DNA of 64,000 nt from positions 3,100,001-3,164,000 of the forward strand of contig NZ_JAXHBQ010000001.1 of the NCBI RefSeq assembly GCF_042466115.1, written 5' to 3'. Numbering within the stretch: position 1 is the stretch's first letter; each line of letters begins with the position of its first letter. Origin of the DNA: SW4 sp042466115. Its GTDB lineage: Bacteria; Pseudomonadota; Alphaproteobacteria; Rhodobacterales; Rhodobacteraceae. This document shows positions 41,755 to 50,584 of the stretch, piece by piece. The position numbers were made by a program, and so were the translations under genes. Under the pieces are notes generated by a model, which was not told the DNA's origin, did not search any database, and saw only the letters and a program-made list of their open reading frames with translations.

Positions 41755-42837
41755 ATGCTATATTGGTTAACCGCCCTGTCTGACGGGGGCGATTTCTTTA
41801 ACCTCTTTAACTATATCACCTTTCGCGCGGGCGGAGCCTTTATCACGGCCCTGCTGTTCGGGTTCATGTTTGGCCCGCCCCTGATCAACGTGTTGCGCCG
41901 CCGCCAGGGCAAGGGCCAGCCGATCCGCGATGACGGCCCCGAAGGCCATTTCGTCAAGGCAGGCACGCCCACCATGGGCGGGTTGTTGATCGTCGGGGCC
42001 TTGCTGACCGCGACCCTTCTTTGGGCACGCTGGGACAATCCGTTCGTGTGGATGGTGCTTTTCGTGACCATGTCGTTCGCCCTGATCGGTTTTGCGGATG
42101 ACTACGCCAAGGTGTCCAAGCAAACGACCGCAGGTGTGTCCAGCAAGGTGCGGCTTTTGCTGGGTTTCGTGATTGCCGGTGTCGCGGGGTATTGGGCCGC
42201 GCAATACCATCCGGGCGAGTTGACCAACCAGCTGGCCTTTCCGGTGTTCAAGGATTTGCTGTTGAACCTTGGCATCCTGTTCGTTCCGTTTTCGATCATT
42301 GTGATCGTTGGCGCGGCCAATGCCGTAAACCTGACGGACGGGCTTGACGGGCTTGCGATCATGCCGGTGATGATCGCCGCCGCGACATTGGGCGTGATCG
42401 CCTATGTGGTCGGACGTGTCGATTTCACCGAAGATCTGGGTCTGCACTATGTGCCCGGCACCGGTGAATTGCTGATCTTTACCGCCGGTCTGATCGGTGG
42501 GGGACTTGGGTTTTTGTGGTATAATGCGCCCCCTGCCGCCGTGTTCATGGGCGACACCGGATCACTGGCCCTTGGCGGGGCGCTGGGCGCCATCGCCGTG
42601 GCGTCCAAGCACGAAATCGTTCTGGCCATCGTTGGCGGGCTGTTCGTGGTCGAGGCCCTGTCGGTGATCATTCAGGTCCTCTACTTCAAACGCACCGGCA
42701 AACGCGTGTTCCTGATGGCCCCGATCCATCATCACTACGAGAAAAAGGGCTGGGCCGAGCCGCAGATCGTGATCCGTTTCTGGATTATCGCGCTGATCCT
42801 CGCAATGATCGGTCTGGCGACGCTGAAAGTGCGTTAG
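41755..42837 (+). CDS. mraY: Phospho-MurNAc-pentapeptide translocase MraY
   Basis: 360 residues with about ten membrane helices. Conserved cytoplasmic loops: GTPTMGGLLIVGA, FADDYAKVSK, NAVNLTDGLDGLA (Asp active site), MGDTGSLALGG and MAPIHHHYEKKGW. It transfers phospho-MurNAc-pentapeptide to undecaprenyl phosphate, forming lipid I. Its stop is followed 2 bp later by the double-hairpin repeat, which may separate murD expression. Confidence 0.98.
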   Translation: MLYWLTALSDGGDFFNLFNYITFRAGGAFITALLFGFMFGPPLINVLRRRQGKGQPIRDDGPEGHFVKAGTPTMGGLLIVGALLTATLLWARWDNPFVWMVLFVTMSFALIGFADDYAKVSKQTTAGVSSKVRLLLGFVIAGVAGYWAAQYHPGELTNQLAFPVFKDLLLNLGILFVPFSIIVIVGAANAVNLTDGLDGLAIMPVMIAAATLGVIAYVVGRVDFTEDLGLHYVPGTGELLIFTAGLIGGGLGFLWYNAPPAAVFMGDTGSLALGGALGAIAVASKHEIVLAIVGGLFVVEALSVIIQVLYFKRTGKRVFLMAPIHHHYEKKGWAEPQIVIRFWIIALILAMIGLATLKVR

Positions 42838-42839
42838 GG

Positions 42840-42896
42840 GGCGTGGGTTGAAACCCACGTTACAAAGACACCGTAAGGTGGGACTTGACCCACGCG
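42840..42896. repeat. Double-hairpin intergenic repeat, copy 2
   Basis: GTGGGTTGAAACCCAC and GTGGGACTTGACCCAC joined by TTAC...GTAA. It directly follows the mraY stop. Confidence 0.8.
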
Positions 42897-42903
42897 ATCA
42901 GAC

Positions 42904-43016
42904 CGGAATCAAGCCATAGGTGTTCGGTAGGCAATCGCCACACGCACACCGCGCGCCGTGCATCGCCAGCCCGGCGGGGCGGCCTGTCGATGCACGGCGG
43001 CTGCGCCTTGATTCCG
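42904..43016. repeat. Nested inverted-repeat structure before murD
   Basis: Outer arms CGGAATCAAG (42904) and CTTGATTCCG (43007) enclose an inner 12-bp hairpin CGCCGTGCATCG (42954) / CGATGCACGGCG (42988). Both are perfect. It follows the repeat at 42840 and fills most of the mraY-murD gap. It could be a regulatory leader or a small palindromic element. Confidence 0.65.
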
Positions 43017-43103
43017 TGCGGGCAACCATTTGAACCTACGTCTCACCTTGCGCCGCTTGCCCAAGAACGGCACTCTGCCCGCCAACATCAAGGGGCGTTT
43101 CAC

Positions 43104-44507
43104 ATGATTCCAGTGCAGGGGTATGCGGGCCATAAGGTTGCGGTTCTGGGCCTTGGCCGGTCCGGCCTGGCCACAGCCCGCGCGCTGGTCGCAGGGGGCG
43201 CGACACCCATCGTCTGGGACGATGGCCAGCCCGCGCGCGACTTTGCCGAAACCGAAGGTTTCACCGTCACGGACCTGACCAAACAGGGCGCGCTGGAGGG
43301 TGTCGCCGCGCTGATCACCAGCCCCGGTATCCCCCATCTTTACCCCGCCCCCCATCCCGCCATCGCAGCCGCATGGGCCGCGGGCGTGCCGGTGGACAAC
43401 GATATCGGCCTCTTTTTCCGCAGTTTTGCCACACAGGACTGGGACAATTTCGAACGCACACCGCAGGTCGTCGCCATCACCGGCAGCAACGGCAAGTCGA
43501 CCACCTCGGCCCTGATCCACCATATCCTGACCGAAGCAGGCCGCCCCGCGCAACTGGCCGGCAATATCGGGCGCGGTGTTCTGGACATCGACCCCGCCCA
43601 CGACGGCGAGGTGATCGTGCTGGAACTGTCCAGCTATCAAACCGATCTGGCGCGCGCGCTGACGCCCGATGTGGCCGTGTTCACGAACCTGTCGCCTGAC
43701 CACCTTGACCGGCACGCCGGGGCAGGCGGGTATTTCGCCGCCAAACGCCGCCTGTTTGCCGAAGGCGGGCCGGACCGCGCGGTGATTGGCGTGGACGAAC
43801 CCGAAGGGGGCTATCTGGCCAACCAACTGTCCGAAGGGACGGGGGATGATCGGGTGATCCGTGTGTCATCGGGGCAAAAACTGACGGGCAGTGGCTGGAA
43901 TGTCTTTGCCCGCAAAGGGTTTCTGGCCGAATGGCGCAAGGGTCGTCAGGTGGGGGCGATTGATCTGCGCGACATCGCGGGCCTGCCCGGCGCACATAAC
44001 CACCAGAACGCCTGTGCCGCCTATGCCGCCTGTCGCACGCTGGGGCTGGGGCCAAAACAGATCGAAGCCGCGCTGCACAGCTTTGGCGGTCTGCCCCACC
44101 GCAGCCAGCGCATCGCCGAACAGGGCGGCGTGGCCTATGTGAATGACAGCAAGGCCACAAACGTCGATAGTGCCGCCAAGGCCTTGCAGGCGTTCAGGAA
44201 TATCCGCTGGATCTGCGGCGGTCTGGAAAAGGAAGGCGGGTTGGACGGGCTGTTGCCACACACAGGGTCAGTCGTCAAAGCCTATGTAATCGGGCGCGAA
44301 GCGGCTGCGTTTGCCGTGCAACTGCGCGGTGTCGAGGCCGAGGTCTGCACCGACATGGCCACCGCTGTAACCCGTGCCGTAGCCGAGGCGCAGGACGGCG
44401 ACACCGTGTTACTGGCCCCCGCCGCCGCCAGTTTCGATCAATACGACAGCTTTGAAAAGCGCGGCGATGATTTTATCGCGCAGGTGCGGGTGGCGCTGGG
44501 GGAGTAG
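43104..44507 (+). CDS. murD: UDP-MurNAc-L-Ala:D-Glu ligase MurD
   Basis: 467 residues from ATG at 43104. The frame stays open upstream to 42885, but that part lies in palindromic DNA and lacks MurD similarity. N-terminal KVAVLGLGRSGLATARAL binds UDP; VVAITGSNGKSTTSALIHHIL is the ATP loop; NLSPDHLDRHAG and GGLPHRSQRIAEQGGVAYVNDSKATN complete the family motifs. It adds D-glutamate. Downstream is a non-coding gap with a long inverted repeat and then a gene on the other strand, so transcription probably ends or restarts here. Confidence 0.96.
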   Translation: MIPVQGYAGHKVAVLGLGRSGLATARALVAGGATPIVWDDGQPARDFAETEGFTVTDLTKQGALEGVAALITSPGIPHLYPAPHPAIAAAWAAGVPVDNDIGLFFRSFATQDWDNFERTPQVVAITGSNGKSTTSALIHHILTEAGRPAQLAGNIGRGVLDIDPAHDGEVIVLELSSYQTDLARALTPDVAVFTNLSPDHLDRHAGAGGYFAAKRRLFAEGGPDRAVIGVDEPEGGYLANQLSEGTGDDRVIRVSSGQKLTGSGWNVFARKGFLAEWRKGRQVGAIDLRDIAGLPGAHNHQNACAAYAACRTLGLGPKQIEAALHSFGGLPHRSQRIAEQGGVAYVNDSKATNVDSAAKALQAFRNIRWICGGLEKEGGLDGLLPHTGSVVKAYVIGREAAAFAVQLRGVEAEVCTDMATAVTRAVAEAQDGDTVLLAPAAASFDQYDSFEKRGDDFIAQVRVALGE

Positions 44508-44590
44508 GTCGGACGATTCAGCACTTCGTCTGCTTTGCGGACGAAGTGGACATTCCCGTGTTTGCGCGACTGTAAACAACAATCGCAACC

Positions 44591-44734
44591 GGCGCGCATG
44601 CGCCATGCCCGACCTCCCCCACGGGAGGGCATATTGCAACTTCTGCTGTGCATGGAGCGTTTGTTTAACTTTTAAACTATGGCCACTACAAAACCGCGAG
44701 CCCCTCCCGAGGTCGGGCATGGCGCATGCGCGCC
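44591..44734. mobile_element. MITE-like element with 26-bp perfect terminal inverted repeats
   Basis: Positions 44591-44616 are the exact reverse complement of 44709-44734, starting GGCGCGCATGCG. The 92-bp interior is non-coding, includes CCTCCC-CCAC-GGGAGG near one end, and is more A/T-rich in the middle. No target-site duplication is obvious. It may be a miniature element or a bidirectional terminator/cruciform between convergent genes. Confidence 0.5.
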
Positions 44735-44797
44735 TATGTCCCGTTAGGGCTCAAAGCGGTCATTCACCGACAGGGCAAGCGGGTTAACACAAAACGA

Positions 44798-45991
44798 TTA
44801 TGTGTGGTTGCCTGCACGGCTCGCAATCGCCACCCCAGCCGCCCAGCCGCTCGACCATGCCCATTGGAAATTATAGCCCCCCAGCCAACCGGTCACATCT
44901 ACCGCTTCGCCAATGAAATAGAGGCCCGGCACGGCCTTGGCCTCCATCGTTTGTGATGACAGCCCGTCGGTATCGATCCCGCCAAGCGTCACTTCGGCGG
45001 TGCGATAGCCTTCGGTGCCGGTGGGGCGCAGTTCCCAGTTTTCCAAGCGATCACAAAGGTCGCGCAGATGCGCGTCGCTGGCATCTGCCAGATTGCCTTC
45101 AAGGGGCAGGGCGGGGGCAAGGTAATCTACCAGTCGCGCGGGCAGTTGCAGGGCCAGCACGGTTTTCAGCGCCTTGCGCCCCGCAATTTGCCGCTGGTCG
45201 CGCAGGGCATCAAACAGCGCCCCATCGGGGATCAGGTTGATATGGATCGGTGCGCCGTCAGACCAGTAGCTGGAGATTTGCAACATCGCCGGGCCGGACA
45301 GCCCGCGATGGGTGAACAACATTGCCTCGTCGAAACCCGGCCCATCCGCCTGCGCGCGCACGGGCGTGGCAAGGCCGGACAGTGGTGCGAACGGATTGTC
45401 CGAAAAGGTGAACGGCACAAGGGCCGCGCGCGTGTCCGTCACGGCCAGCCCGAATTGGCGCGCGATGTCATAGGCCATGCCTGTCGCGCCCATCTTGGGG
45501 ATGGATTTGCCACCGCAGGCGACGATCACATGGCGCGGGGTCAGGGTGTGCAGCGTGCCGTCCTGCTTTATCACGGCGCGAAAGCCATCATCAGTCTTGC
45601 ACAGGTCCAGCAGCGCGGTGCGCAGCAGCAACTGCGCCCCCGCCGCCGCCATTTCCGCCTGCAACATGGCAATGATGTCCTTGGCGGAGGTGTCGCAAAA
45701 CAATTGGCCCAACGTCTTTTCATGCCACGGGATGCCGTGGCGCGCGACCAGATCAAGGAAATCCCATTGGGTATAGCGTTTCAGCGCGGATTTGGCGAAA
45801 TGCGGGTTGCGGGACAGGAAATTGCCTGCCGTGCAGCCCATGTTGGTAAAGTTGCAGCGCCCGCCACCGGAAATGCGGATCTTCTCGCCCGCGGCCTTGG
45901 CGTGATCAATCACCACGACTCCGCGCCCCGCGTGGGCCGCAGCCATCATACCCGCCGCGCCAGCACCGATAATGAGCGTTTCACATTCCAT
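44798..45991 (-). CDS. BaiN/HI0933-like FAD-dependent oxidoreductase
   Basis: 397 residues from ATG at 45991. FAD-binding Rossmann motif TLIIGAGAAGMMAAAHAG at the N terminus, GEKIRISGGGRCNFTNMG characteristic of the HI0933 family, VIVACGGKSIPKMGATGMAYDIARQFG and the C-terminal GLYFIGEAVDVTGWLGGYNFQWAWSSGWAAG. The physiological reaction is unknown for most members. It is encoded opposite to the dcw genes and interrupts them between murD and ftsW. Confidence 0.9.
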   Translation of the reverse strand: MECETLIIGAGAAGMMAAAHAGRGVVVIDHAKAAGEKIRISGGGRCNFTNMGCTAGNFLSRNPHFAKSALKRYTQWDFLDLVARHGIPWHEKTLGQLFCDTSAKDIIAMLQAEMAAAGAQLLLRTALLDLCKTDDGFRAVIKQDGTLHTLTPRHVIVACGGKSIPKMGATGMAYDIARQFGLAVTDTRAALVPFTFSDNPFAPLSGLATPVRAQADGPGFDEAMLFTHRGLSGPAMLQISSYWSDGAPIHINLIPDGALFDALRDQRQIAGRKALKTVLALQLPARLVDYLAPALPLEGNLADASDAHLRDLCDRLENWELRPTGTEGYRTAEVTLGGIDTDGLSSQTMEAKAVPGLYFIGEAVDVTGWLGGYNFQWAWSSGWAAGVAIASRAGNHT

Positions 45992-46153
45992 TGCCACGGG
46001 GTGCCTTGGAACGCCCCCTAGCGCAAGAGGCATAGTAACCTGCGTTTCAACGCAGCTTACGCCTTATTTCACTGGAAACGCTGCGCATTTGCCGTTAGGG
46101 TTGCAATCAGACCCGGCAAACGGGCGATGTTGAGGCAAGTTGGCGGTATTCAA

Positions 46154-47320
46154 ATGACCGAGATGGTATTCGGGGCAGTTCCCGTTCGCGCAGGCGATCC
46201 TGTTCTTCCGCGCTGGTGGCGCACGATTGATCGCTGGACCCTGTCCTGCATTCTGGTCCTGTTCGGGATCGGGCTTTTGCTGGGGCTGGCATCCTCGCCA
46301 CCGCTGGCATCGAAAAACGGGTTCGAGCCGTTTTATTACGTGCAGCGTCAGGCGTTCTTTGGCGGTGTCGCGATGGCGGCGATGTTCATTACCTCGATGT
46401 TGTCGCCGCAGGTTGTGCGCCGTTTGGCGGTGTTGGGGTTCGTGGCGACCTTTGTCGCGCTGGCCTTGCTGCCCGTGCTTGGCACTGATTTCGGCAAAGG
46501 GGCCGTGCGCTGGTATAGCCTTGGTTTTGCTTCGGTGCAGCCATCAGAGTTTCTGAAACCCGGTTTTGTGGTCGTCGCGGCATGGTTCATGGCCGCCTCG
46601 CAGGATTTGGGCGGACCACCCGGCAAATCCTATTCCTTTGTGCTGGCCATCGTGATCGTGGCCTTCCTTGCGATGCAGCCCGATTTCGGGCAAGCTGCGC
46701 TGGTCTTGTTCGCATGGGGCGTGATGTATTTTGTCGCCGGTGCGCCGATGCTGTTGCTGTTGATCATCGCCGGAACGGTGGTCTTTGCAGGCACGGTTTT
46801 CTATTCCAATTCCGAACACTTTGCCCGCCGGATTGACGGGTTCCTGTCACCAGACCTCGACCCGACAACGCAGCTGGGATACGCCACCAACGCCATTCGC
46901 GAGGGCGGTTTTTTCGGCGTTGGCGTAGGCGAAGGGCAGGTGAAATGGTCGCTGCCTGATGCGCATACGGATTTCATTATTGCCGTCGCCGCCGAGGAAT
47001 ACGGGCTGATCTGTGTTTTGCTGATCATCCTGCTTTACGCGACCATCGTCGTGCGATCCTTGATGCGTCTGATGAAGGAACGTGATCCGTTCATTCGCCT
47101 TGCCGGGACCGGGCTTGCCTGCATTTTTGGGGTGCAGGCGATGATCAACATGGGCGTGGCCGTGCGCCTGCTGCCCGCCAAGGGGATGACCCTGCCGTTC
47201 GTCAGCTATGGCGGCAGTTCCGTCATCGCATCGGGCATTGCCGTGGGCATGTTACTGGCGTTCACGCGCACACGGCCCCAAGGTGAAATCGGAGATATTT
47301 TGATGCGGCGGGGGCGGTAG
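46154..47320 (+). CDS. ftsW: Septal peptidoglycan glycosyltransferase FtsW (SEDS)
   Basis: 388 residues from ATG at 46154. About ten membrane helices; SEDS motifs: RWYSLGFASVQPSEFLKPGFVVVAAW, MQPDFGQAALVLF, GFFGVGVGEGQVKWSLPDAHTDFIIAVAAEEYG and LPFVSYGGSSVIASGIAVGMLL. It polymerises lipid II at the septum with FtsI. The promoter must lie in the 160 bp divergent from the flavoprotein gene. Confidence 0.97.
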   Translation: MTEMVFGAVPVRAGDPVLPRWWRTIDRWTLSCILVLFGIGLLLGLASSPPLASKNGFEPFYYVQRQAFFGGVAMAAMFITSMLSPQVVRRLAVLGFVATFVALALLPVLGTDFGKGAVRWYSLGFASVQPSEFLKPGFVVVAAWFMAASQDLGGPPGKSYSFVLAIVIVAFLAMQPDFGQAALVLFAWGVMYFVAGAPMLLLLIIAGTVVFAGTVFYSNSEHFARRIDGFLSPDLDPTTQLGYATNAIREGGFFGVGVGEGQVKWSLPDAHTDFIIAVAAEEYGLICVLLIILLYATIVVRSLMRLMKERDPFIRLAGTGLACIFGVQAMINMGVAVRLLPAKGMTLPFVSYGGSSVIASGIAVGMLLAFTRTRPQGEIGDILMRRGR

Positions 47321-47333
47321 AATGTTTTCAGGC

Positions 47334-47392
47334 GGGCGTGGGTTGAAACCCACCTTACGGGACAAAGTAACGTGGGTCGTGACCCACGCGCC
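47334..47392. repeat. Double-hairpin intergenic repeat, copy 3 (murG leader)
   Basis: GTGGGTTGAAACCCAC and GTGGGTCGTGACCCAC joined by TTAC...GTAA. It fills the ftsW-murG gap and ends 10 nt before the murG start codon, so it could affect murG translation. Confidence 0.8.
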
Positions 47393-47401
47393 GGTGACGG
47401 C

Positions 47402-48529
47402 ATGACGGACGCACCTCTGATCGTGATCGCCGCTGGCGGCACCGGTGGCCACATGTTCCCCGCTCAGGCCGTGGCCGAGGCGATGCTGGCCAAAGGCTGG
47501 CGCGTGACCCTGTCCACCGACAAGCGCGGCGCGCGCTACACCGGCGCATTCCCCAGCGCTGTCGCGATCAAACAGGTGCGCAGCGCGACCTTTGCCCGTG
47601 GTGGTATCGCCGCCAAACTTGCCGTGCCGTTGCGCATTCTGGGCGGGGTCATGGCCGCGACCTGGCGCACGTTCCGCGACCGCCCCGCCGTAGTTGTCGG
47701 CTTTGGTGGCTATCCCAGCATTCCCGCTGTCGCAGCCGCGTGGGTGATGCGCGTGCCGGTGATGATCCATGAACAGAACGGTGTGCTGGGCCGCGTGAAC
47801 CGCCTGTTTGCCAAGCGCGTGAGCAAGGTCGCGTGCGGTACATGGCCAACGGCGCTGCCTGACGGCGTGACCGGTATCCACACCGGGAACCCCGTGCGTT
47901 CTGCCGTGTTGGAGCGTGCAGGTGCGGGCTATATCCCACCCGGTGACTATCCGATGTCGATCCTTGTGATGGGCGGCTCGCAGGGTGCGCGTATCCTGTC
48001 CGATATCGTCCCGCCTGCGATCAGCGCCTTGCCCGAAGATATCCGCCGCAACGTCCGTGTCGCCCATCAGGCCCGCGACGAAGACCTGATGCGCGTGGCC
48101 ACATATTATGCGGATGAATGCATCGTTGCGGATGTGGAAACCTTTTTCACCGATGTGCCCAACCGCATGGCCGATGCGCAATTGGTGATCAGCCGCGCAG
48201 GGGCATCCAGCGTGGCTGATATCAGCATCATCGGCCGCCCGGCGATCCTTGTCCCCTACGGCGCAGCGACCGGTGATCACCAAACCGCCAATGCCCGCCA
48301 GCTGGTCGCGGCAGACGCGGCGATCATGACCCCCGAAAGCCAGCTTGAGGTCGACACGCTAAGTGCACAGATCGCCAGTGTGTTGGGCCAGCCCGACACG
48401 GCGATGAAGATGGCCAACGCCGCCCTGTCCTGTGGTGTGCCTGACGCCACGAACCGCCTTGTGGCGCTGATTGATGAACTGGCCGGAGCGGCCACCCCCG
48501 ACACAGAACAGACGAAAGACGAGGCATGA
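47402..48529 (+). CDS. murG: Lipid II synthase MurG
   Basis: 375 residues from ATG at 47402; the in-frame GTG at 47372 lies inside the palindromic repeat and would add unrelated residues. GT-B fold: VIAAGGTGGHMFPAQAVAEAM for lipid I binding, FGGYPSIPAVAAAW, MIHEQNGVLGRVNRL, and the UDP-GlcNAc site MGGSQGARILSDIV, SRAGASSVADISIIGRPAILVPYGAATGDHQTANA. It adds GlcNAc to lipid I. It overlaps murC (ATGA). Confidence 0.97.
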   Translation: MTDAPLIVIAAGGTGGHMFPAQAVAEAMLAKGWRVTLSTDKRGARYTGAFPSAVAIKQVRSATFARGGIAAKLAVPLRILGGVMAATWRTFRDRPAVVVGFGGYPSIPAVAAAWVMRVPVMIHEQNGVLGRVNRLFAKRVSKVACGTWPTALPDGVTGIHTGNPVRSAVLERAGAGYIPPGDYPMSILVMGGSQGARILSDIVPPAISALPEDIRRNVRVAHQARDEDLMRVATYYADECIVADVETFFTDVPNRMADAQLVISRAGASSVADISIIGRPAILVPYGAATGDHQTANARQLVAADAAIMTPESQLEVDTLSAQIASVLGQPDTAMKMANAALSCGVPDATNRLVALIDELAGAATPDTEQTKDEA

Positions 48530-49920
48530 ACGCAGCAACCAAACTCCCCCTTGATGTTGGCCCGATCCACTTTGTCGGGATTGGCGGGATCGGCATGTCC
48601 GGTATCGCCGAAGTGCTGCTTAACCACGGGTATGTGGTGCAGGGGTCCGACCTCAAGACCTCGAAAATCACCGACCGGCTGGCCGAAAATGGCGCGCTGA
48701 TTTTCGAAGGCCAACGCGCCGAAAATCTGGCTGACGCCGAAGTCGTGGTGATCTCGAGCGCGATCAAACCCGGCAATCCGGAACTCGACGAGGCCCGCCG
48801 CCGCGGCCTGCCCGTCGTGCGCCGCGCGGAAATGCTGGCCGAACTGATGCGCCTGAAATCCAACATCGCCGTGGCGGGCACCCATGGCAAAACCACCACC
48901 ACCACGATGATGGCCGAACTGATGGTTGCGGGGCATTTCGACCCGACCGTCATCAACGGCGGCATCATCCACGCCTACGGGTCCAACGCACGGATGGGGC
49001 AGGGCGAATGGATGGTCGTCGAGGCCGATGAATCTGACGGCACTTTCAACCGCCTGCCTGCGACAATCGCGATTGTCACCAACATCGACCCCGAACACAT
49101 GGAACACTGGGGGTCCGAGGAAAACCTGCATCGCGGCTTCCTTGATTTCGTGTCCAACATTCCGTTCTACGGGCTGGCCGTGTGCTGCACCGATGATCAT
49201 GACGTGCAGGCGCTGGTCGCCAAGATCACTGATCGCCGCGTTGTGACTTACGGGTTCAACGCGCAGGCCGATGTGCGCGCCCAAGGCCTGCATTATAAGG
49301 GCGGCGTCGCACATTTCGACATCGTCCTGCAGAACGAGGGCAAGGTGATCGAAGGCTGCACATTGCCCATGCCGGGTGATCACAACGTATCAAACGCCCT
49401 GTCGGCTGTGGCAGTGGCGCGCCATCTGGGCATGAAGCTGGATGAAATCCGCGCGGCACTTGCGGCCTTTGGCGGGGTAAACCGGCGCTTTACCAAAGTG
49501 GGCGAAGTTGGCGGCGTGACGATCATTGATGACTATGGCCACCACCCGACCGAAATTGCTGCCGTGCTAAAGGCGGCGCGCCAATCAAGCGAAGGCCGCG
49601 TGATCGCCGTGCACCAACCGCACCGCTATAGCCGTCTGCACAACCTGTTTGATGATTTCTGCACCTGTTTCAATGATGCCGATGTCGTTGGTATCGCTGA
49701 CATTTACGCCGCTGGCGAAGATCCGATCGCAGGCGCGAGCCGAGATGATCTGGTGCAGGGTCTGGTCCAGGCAGGCCACCGCGATGCCCGCGCTGTGCCC
49801 GACGAGGCCGCGCTGGCGCAACTGGTCCGCGACACCGCCAAACCGGGTGACATGGTCGTCTGTCTGGGCGCTGGCACGATCAGCGCATGGGCCAATGCCT
49901 TGCCGGAGAAGCTGAAATGA
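48526..49920 (+). CDS. murC: UDP-MurNAc:L-alanine ligase MurC
   Basis: 464 residues. FVGIGGIGMSGIAEVLLNHGY binds UDP, AVAGTHGKTTTTTMMAEL is the ATP loop, then EADESDGTFNRLPATIAIVTNIDPEHMEHWG and DDYGHHPTEIAAVLKAAR. It attaches the first peptide residue, L-Ala, to UDP-MurNAc. It overlaps the murG stop and the start of a small exported-protein gene. Confidence 0.97.
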   Translation: MNAATKLPLDVGPIHFVGIGGIGMSGIAEVLLNHGYVVQGSDLKTSKITDRLAENGALIFEGQRAENLADAEVVVISSAIKPGNPELDEARRRGLPVVRRAEMLAELMRLKSNIAVAGTHGKTTTTTMMAELMVAGHFDPTVINGGIIHAYGSNARMGQGEWMVVEADESDGTFNRLPATIAIVTNIDPEHMEHWGSEENLHRGFLDFVSNIPFYGLAVCCTDDHDVQALVAKITDRRVVTYGFNAQADVRAQGLHYKGGVAHFDIVLQNEGKVIEGCTLPMPGDHNVSNALSAVAVARHLGMKLDEIRAALAAFGGVNRRFTKVGEVGGVTIIDDYGHHPTEIAAVLKAARQSSEGRVIAVHQPHRYSRLHNLFDDFCTCFNDADVVGIADIYAAGEDPIAGASRDDLVQGLVQAGHRDARAVPDEAALAQLVRDTAKPGDMVVCLGAGTISAWANALPEKLK

Positions 49921-50360
49921 AAGCAGGCGGGCAAGCACTTTCCTTTGCAATTGCGCTGTCTGCGACGGCTGTTTGGGCCGATCCGCTGATCCTGCTCGAC
50001 CAACAGGGCGAGGTGCGCGGCGACGAAGGTGTTTTGGTGCAAGCCTATCAAGCGACCGTGCCGATGCAGGACGCCGAGGTCGGCGATGCAATCCGCGCAG
50101 CCCTTGGTGATGCGATGGCGGGCGATCCGCATGATTTCATCTTTGTCTTCGTCTATCCCGTTGACCTAACAGCGGAAAACCTGGAAATGGCGGGGCAGGA
50201 AAGCACCTTTGCCGCCTATGGCTACATGACCAAAGACAGCGCCACTGCGGGCTGGGTGTGGAACTTCTATCGTCACCCCGACGACCCCCAAGGCACTTTG
50301 CAAACCTGCGGTTCCGAATGGGAACCGGGCTGTCACTTTGCGTTGCGAGGTGACGAATGA
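49917..50360 (+). CDS. Exported protein of unknown function in the dcw cluster
   Basis: 147 residues from ATG at 49917 (ATGA overlap with murC). A signal peptide (AGGQALSFAIALSATAVWA) precedes an acidic mature domain with DPHDFIFVFVYPVDL, YGYMTKDSATAGWVWNFYRHPDD and a cysteine pair (LQTCGSEWEPGCHFAL) that could form a disulfide. No family recognised. Its overlap on both sides places it in the murC-murB transcript, hinting at an envelope role. Confidence 0.75.
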   Translation: MKAGGQALSFAIALSATAVWADPLILLDQQGEVRGDEGVLVQAYQATVPMQDAEVGDAIRAALGDAMAGDPHDFIFVFVYPVDLTAENLEMAGQESTFAAYGYMTKDSATAGWVWNFYRHPDDPQGTLQTCGSEWEPGCHFALRGDE

Positions 50361-50584
50361 GCTGGGCCTATATCATCGCCGCGGCGGTCGTTTTAACGGG
50401 GCTTATCGCCGTGACGAAACTGCTGCGCCGGATGATGTTTGCCTTTGCGATTGCCGTCACGGTGCTGTTGGTCATCCATATGCAGACCAACCCGACCGAA
50501 GGGGTGGCCGCATTGGCCGTGATGGGCGGGGGGCTTGGGTTCGCCGGACCATTCCGGCGTCTGCTTCGGCGGGGGTTCCTATGA
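50357..50584 (+). CDS. Small membrane protein in the dcw cluster
   Basis: 75 residues with two or three hydrophobic segments (WAYIIAAAVVLTGLIAV, MFAFAIAVTVLLVIHM, VAALAVMGGGLGFAG) and a basic C-terminal end (RRLLRRGF). It overlaps both neighbours by 4 bp. Function unknown; a genuine gene by tight coupling and membrane character. Confidence 0.7.
   Translation: MSWAYIIAAAVVLTGLIAVTKLLRRMMFAFAIAVTVLLVIHMQTNPTEGVAALAVMGGGLGFAGPFRRLLRRGFL

Noticed and set aside
42885..43103. N-terminal extension of MurD
   Set aside because: The open frame runs through palindromic repeat DNA, its translation does not resemble MurD, and a standard MurD start exists at 43104.
44660..44680. CtrA site (TTAA-N7-TTAA) near murD end
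   Set aside because: TTTAACTTTTAAAC has the two TTAA units too close together.
47372..47401. Upstream GTG start of MurG
   Set aside because: It lies within the hairpin of a repeat and would add residues not seen in MurG proteins.
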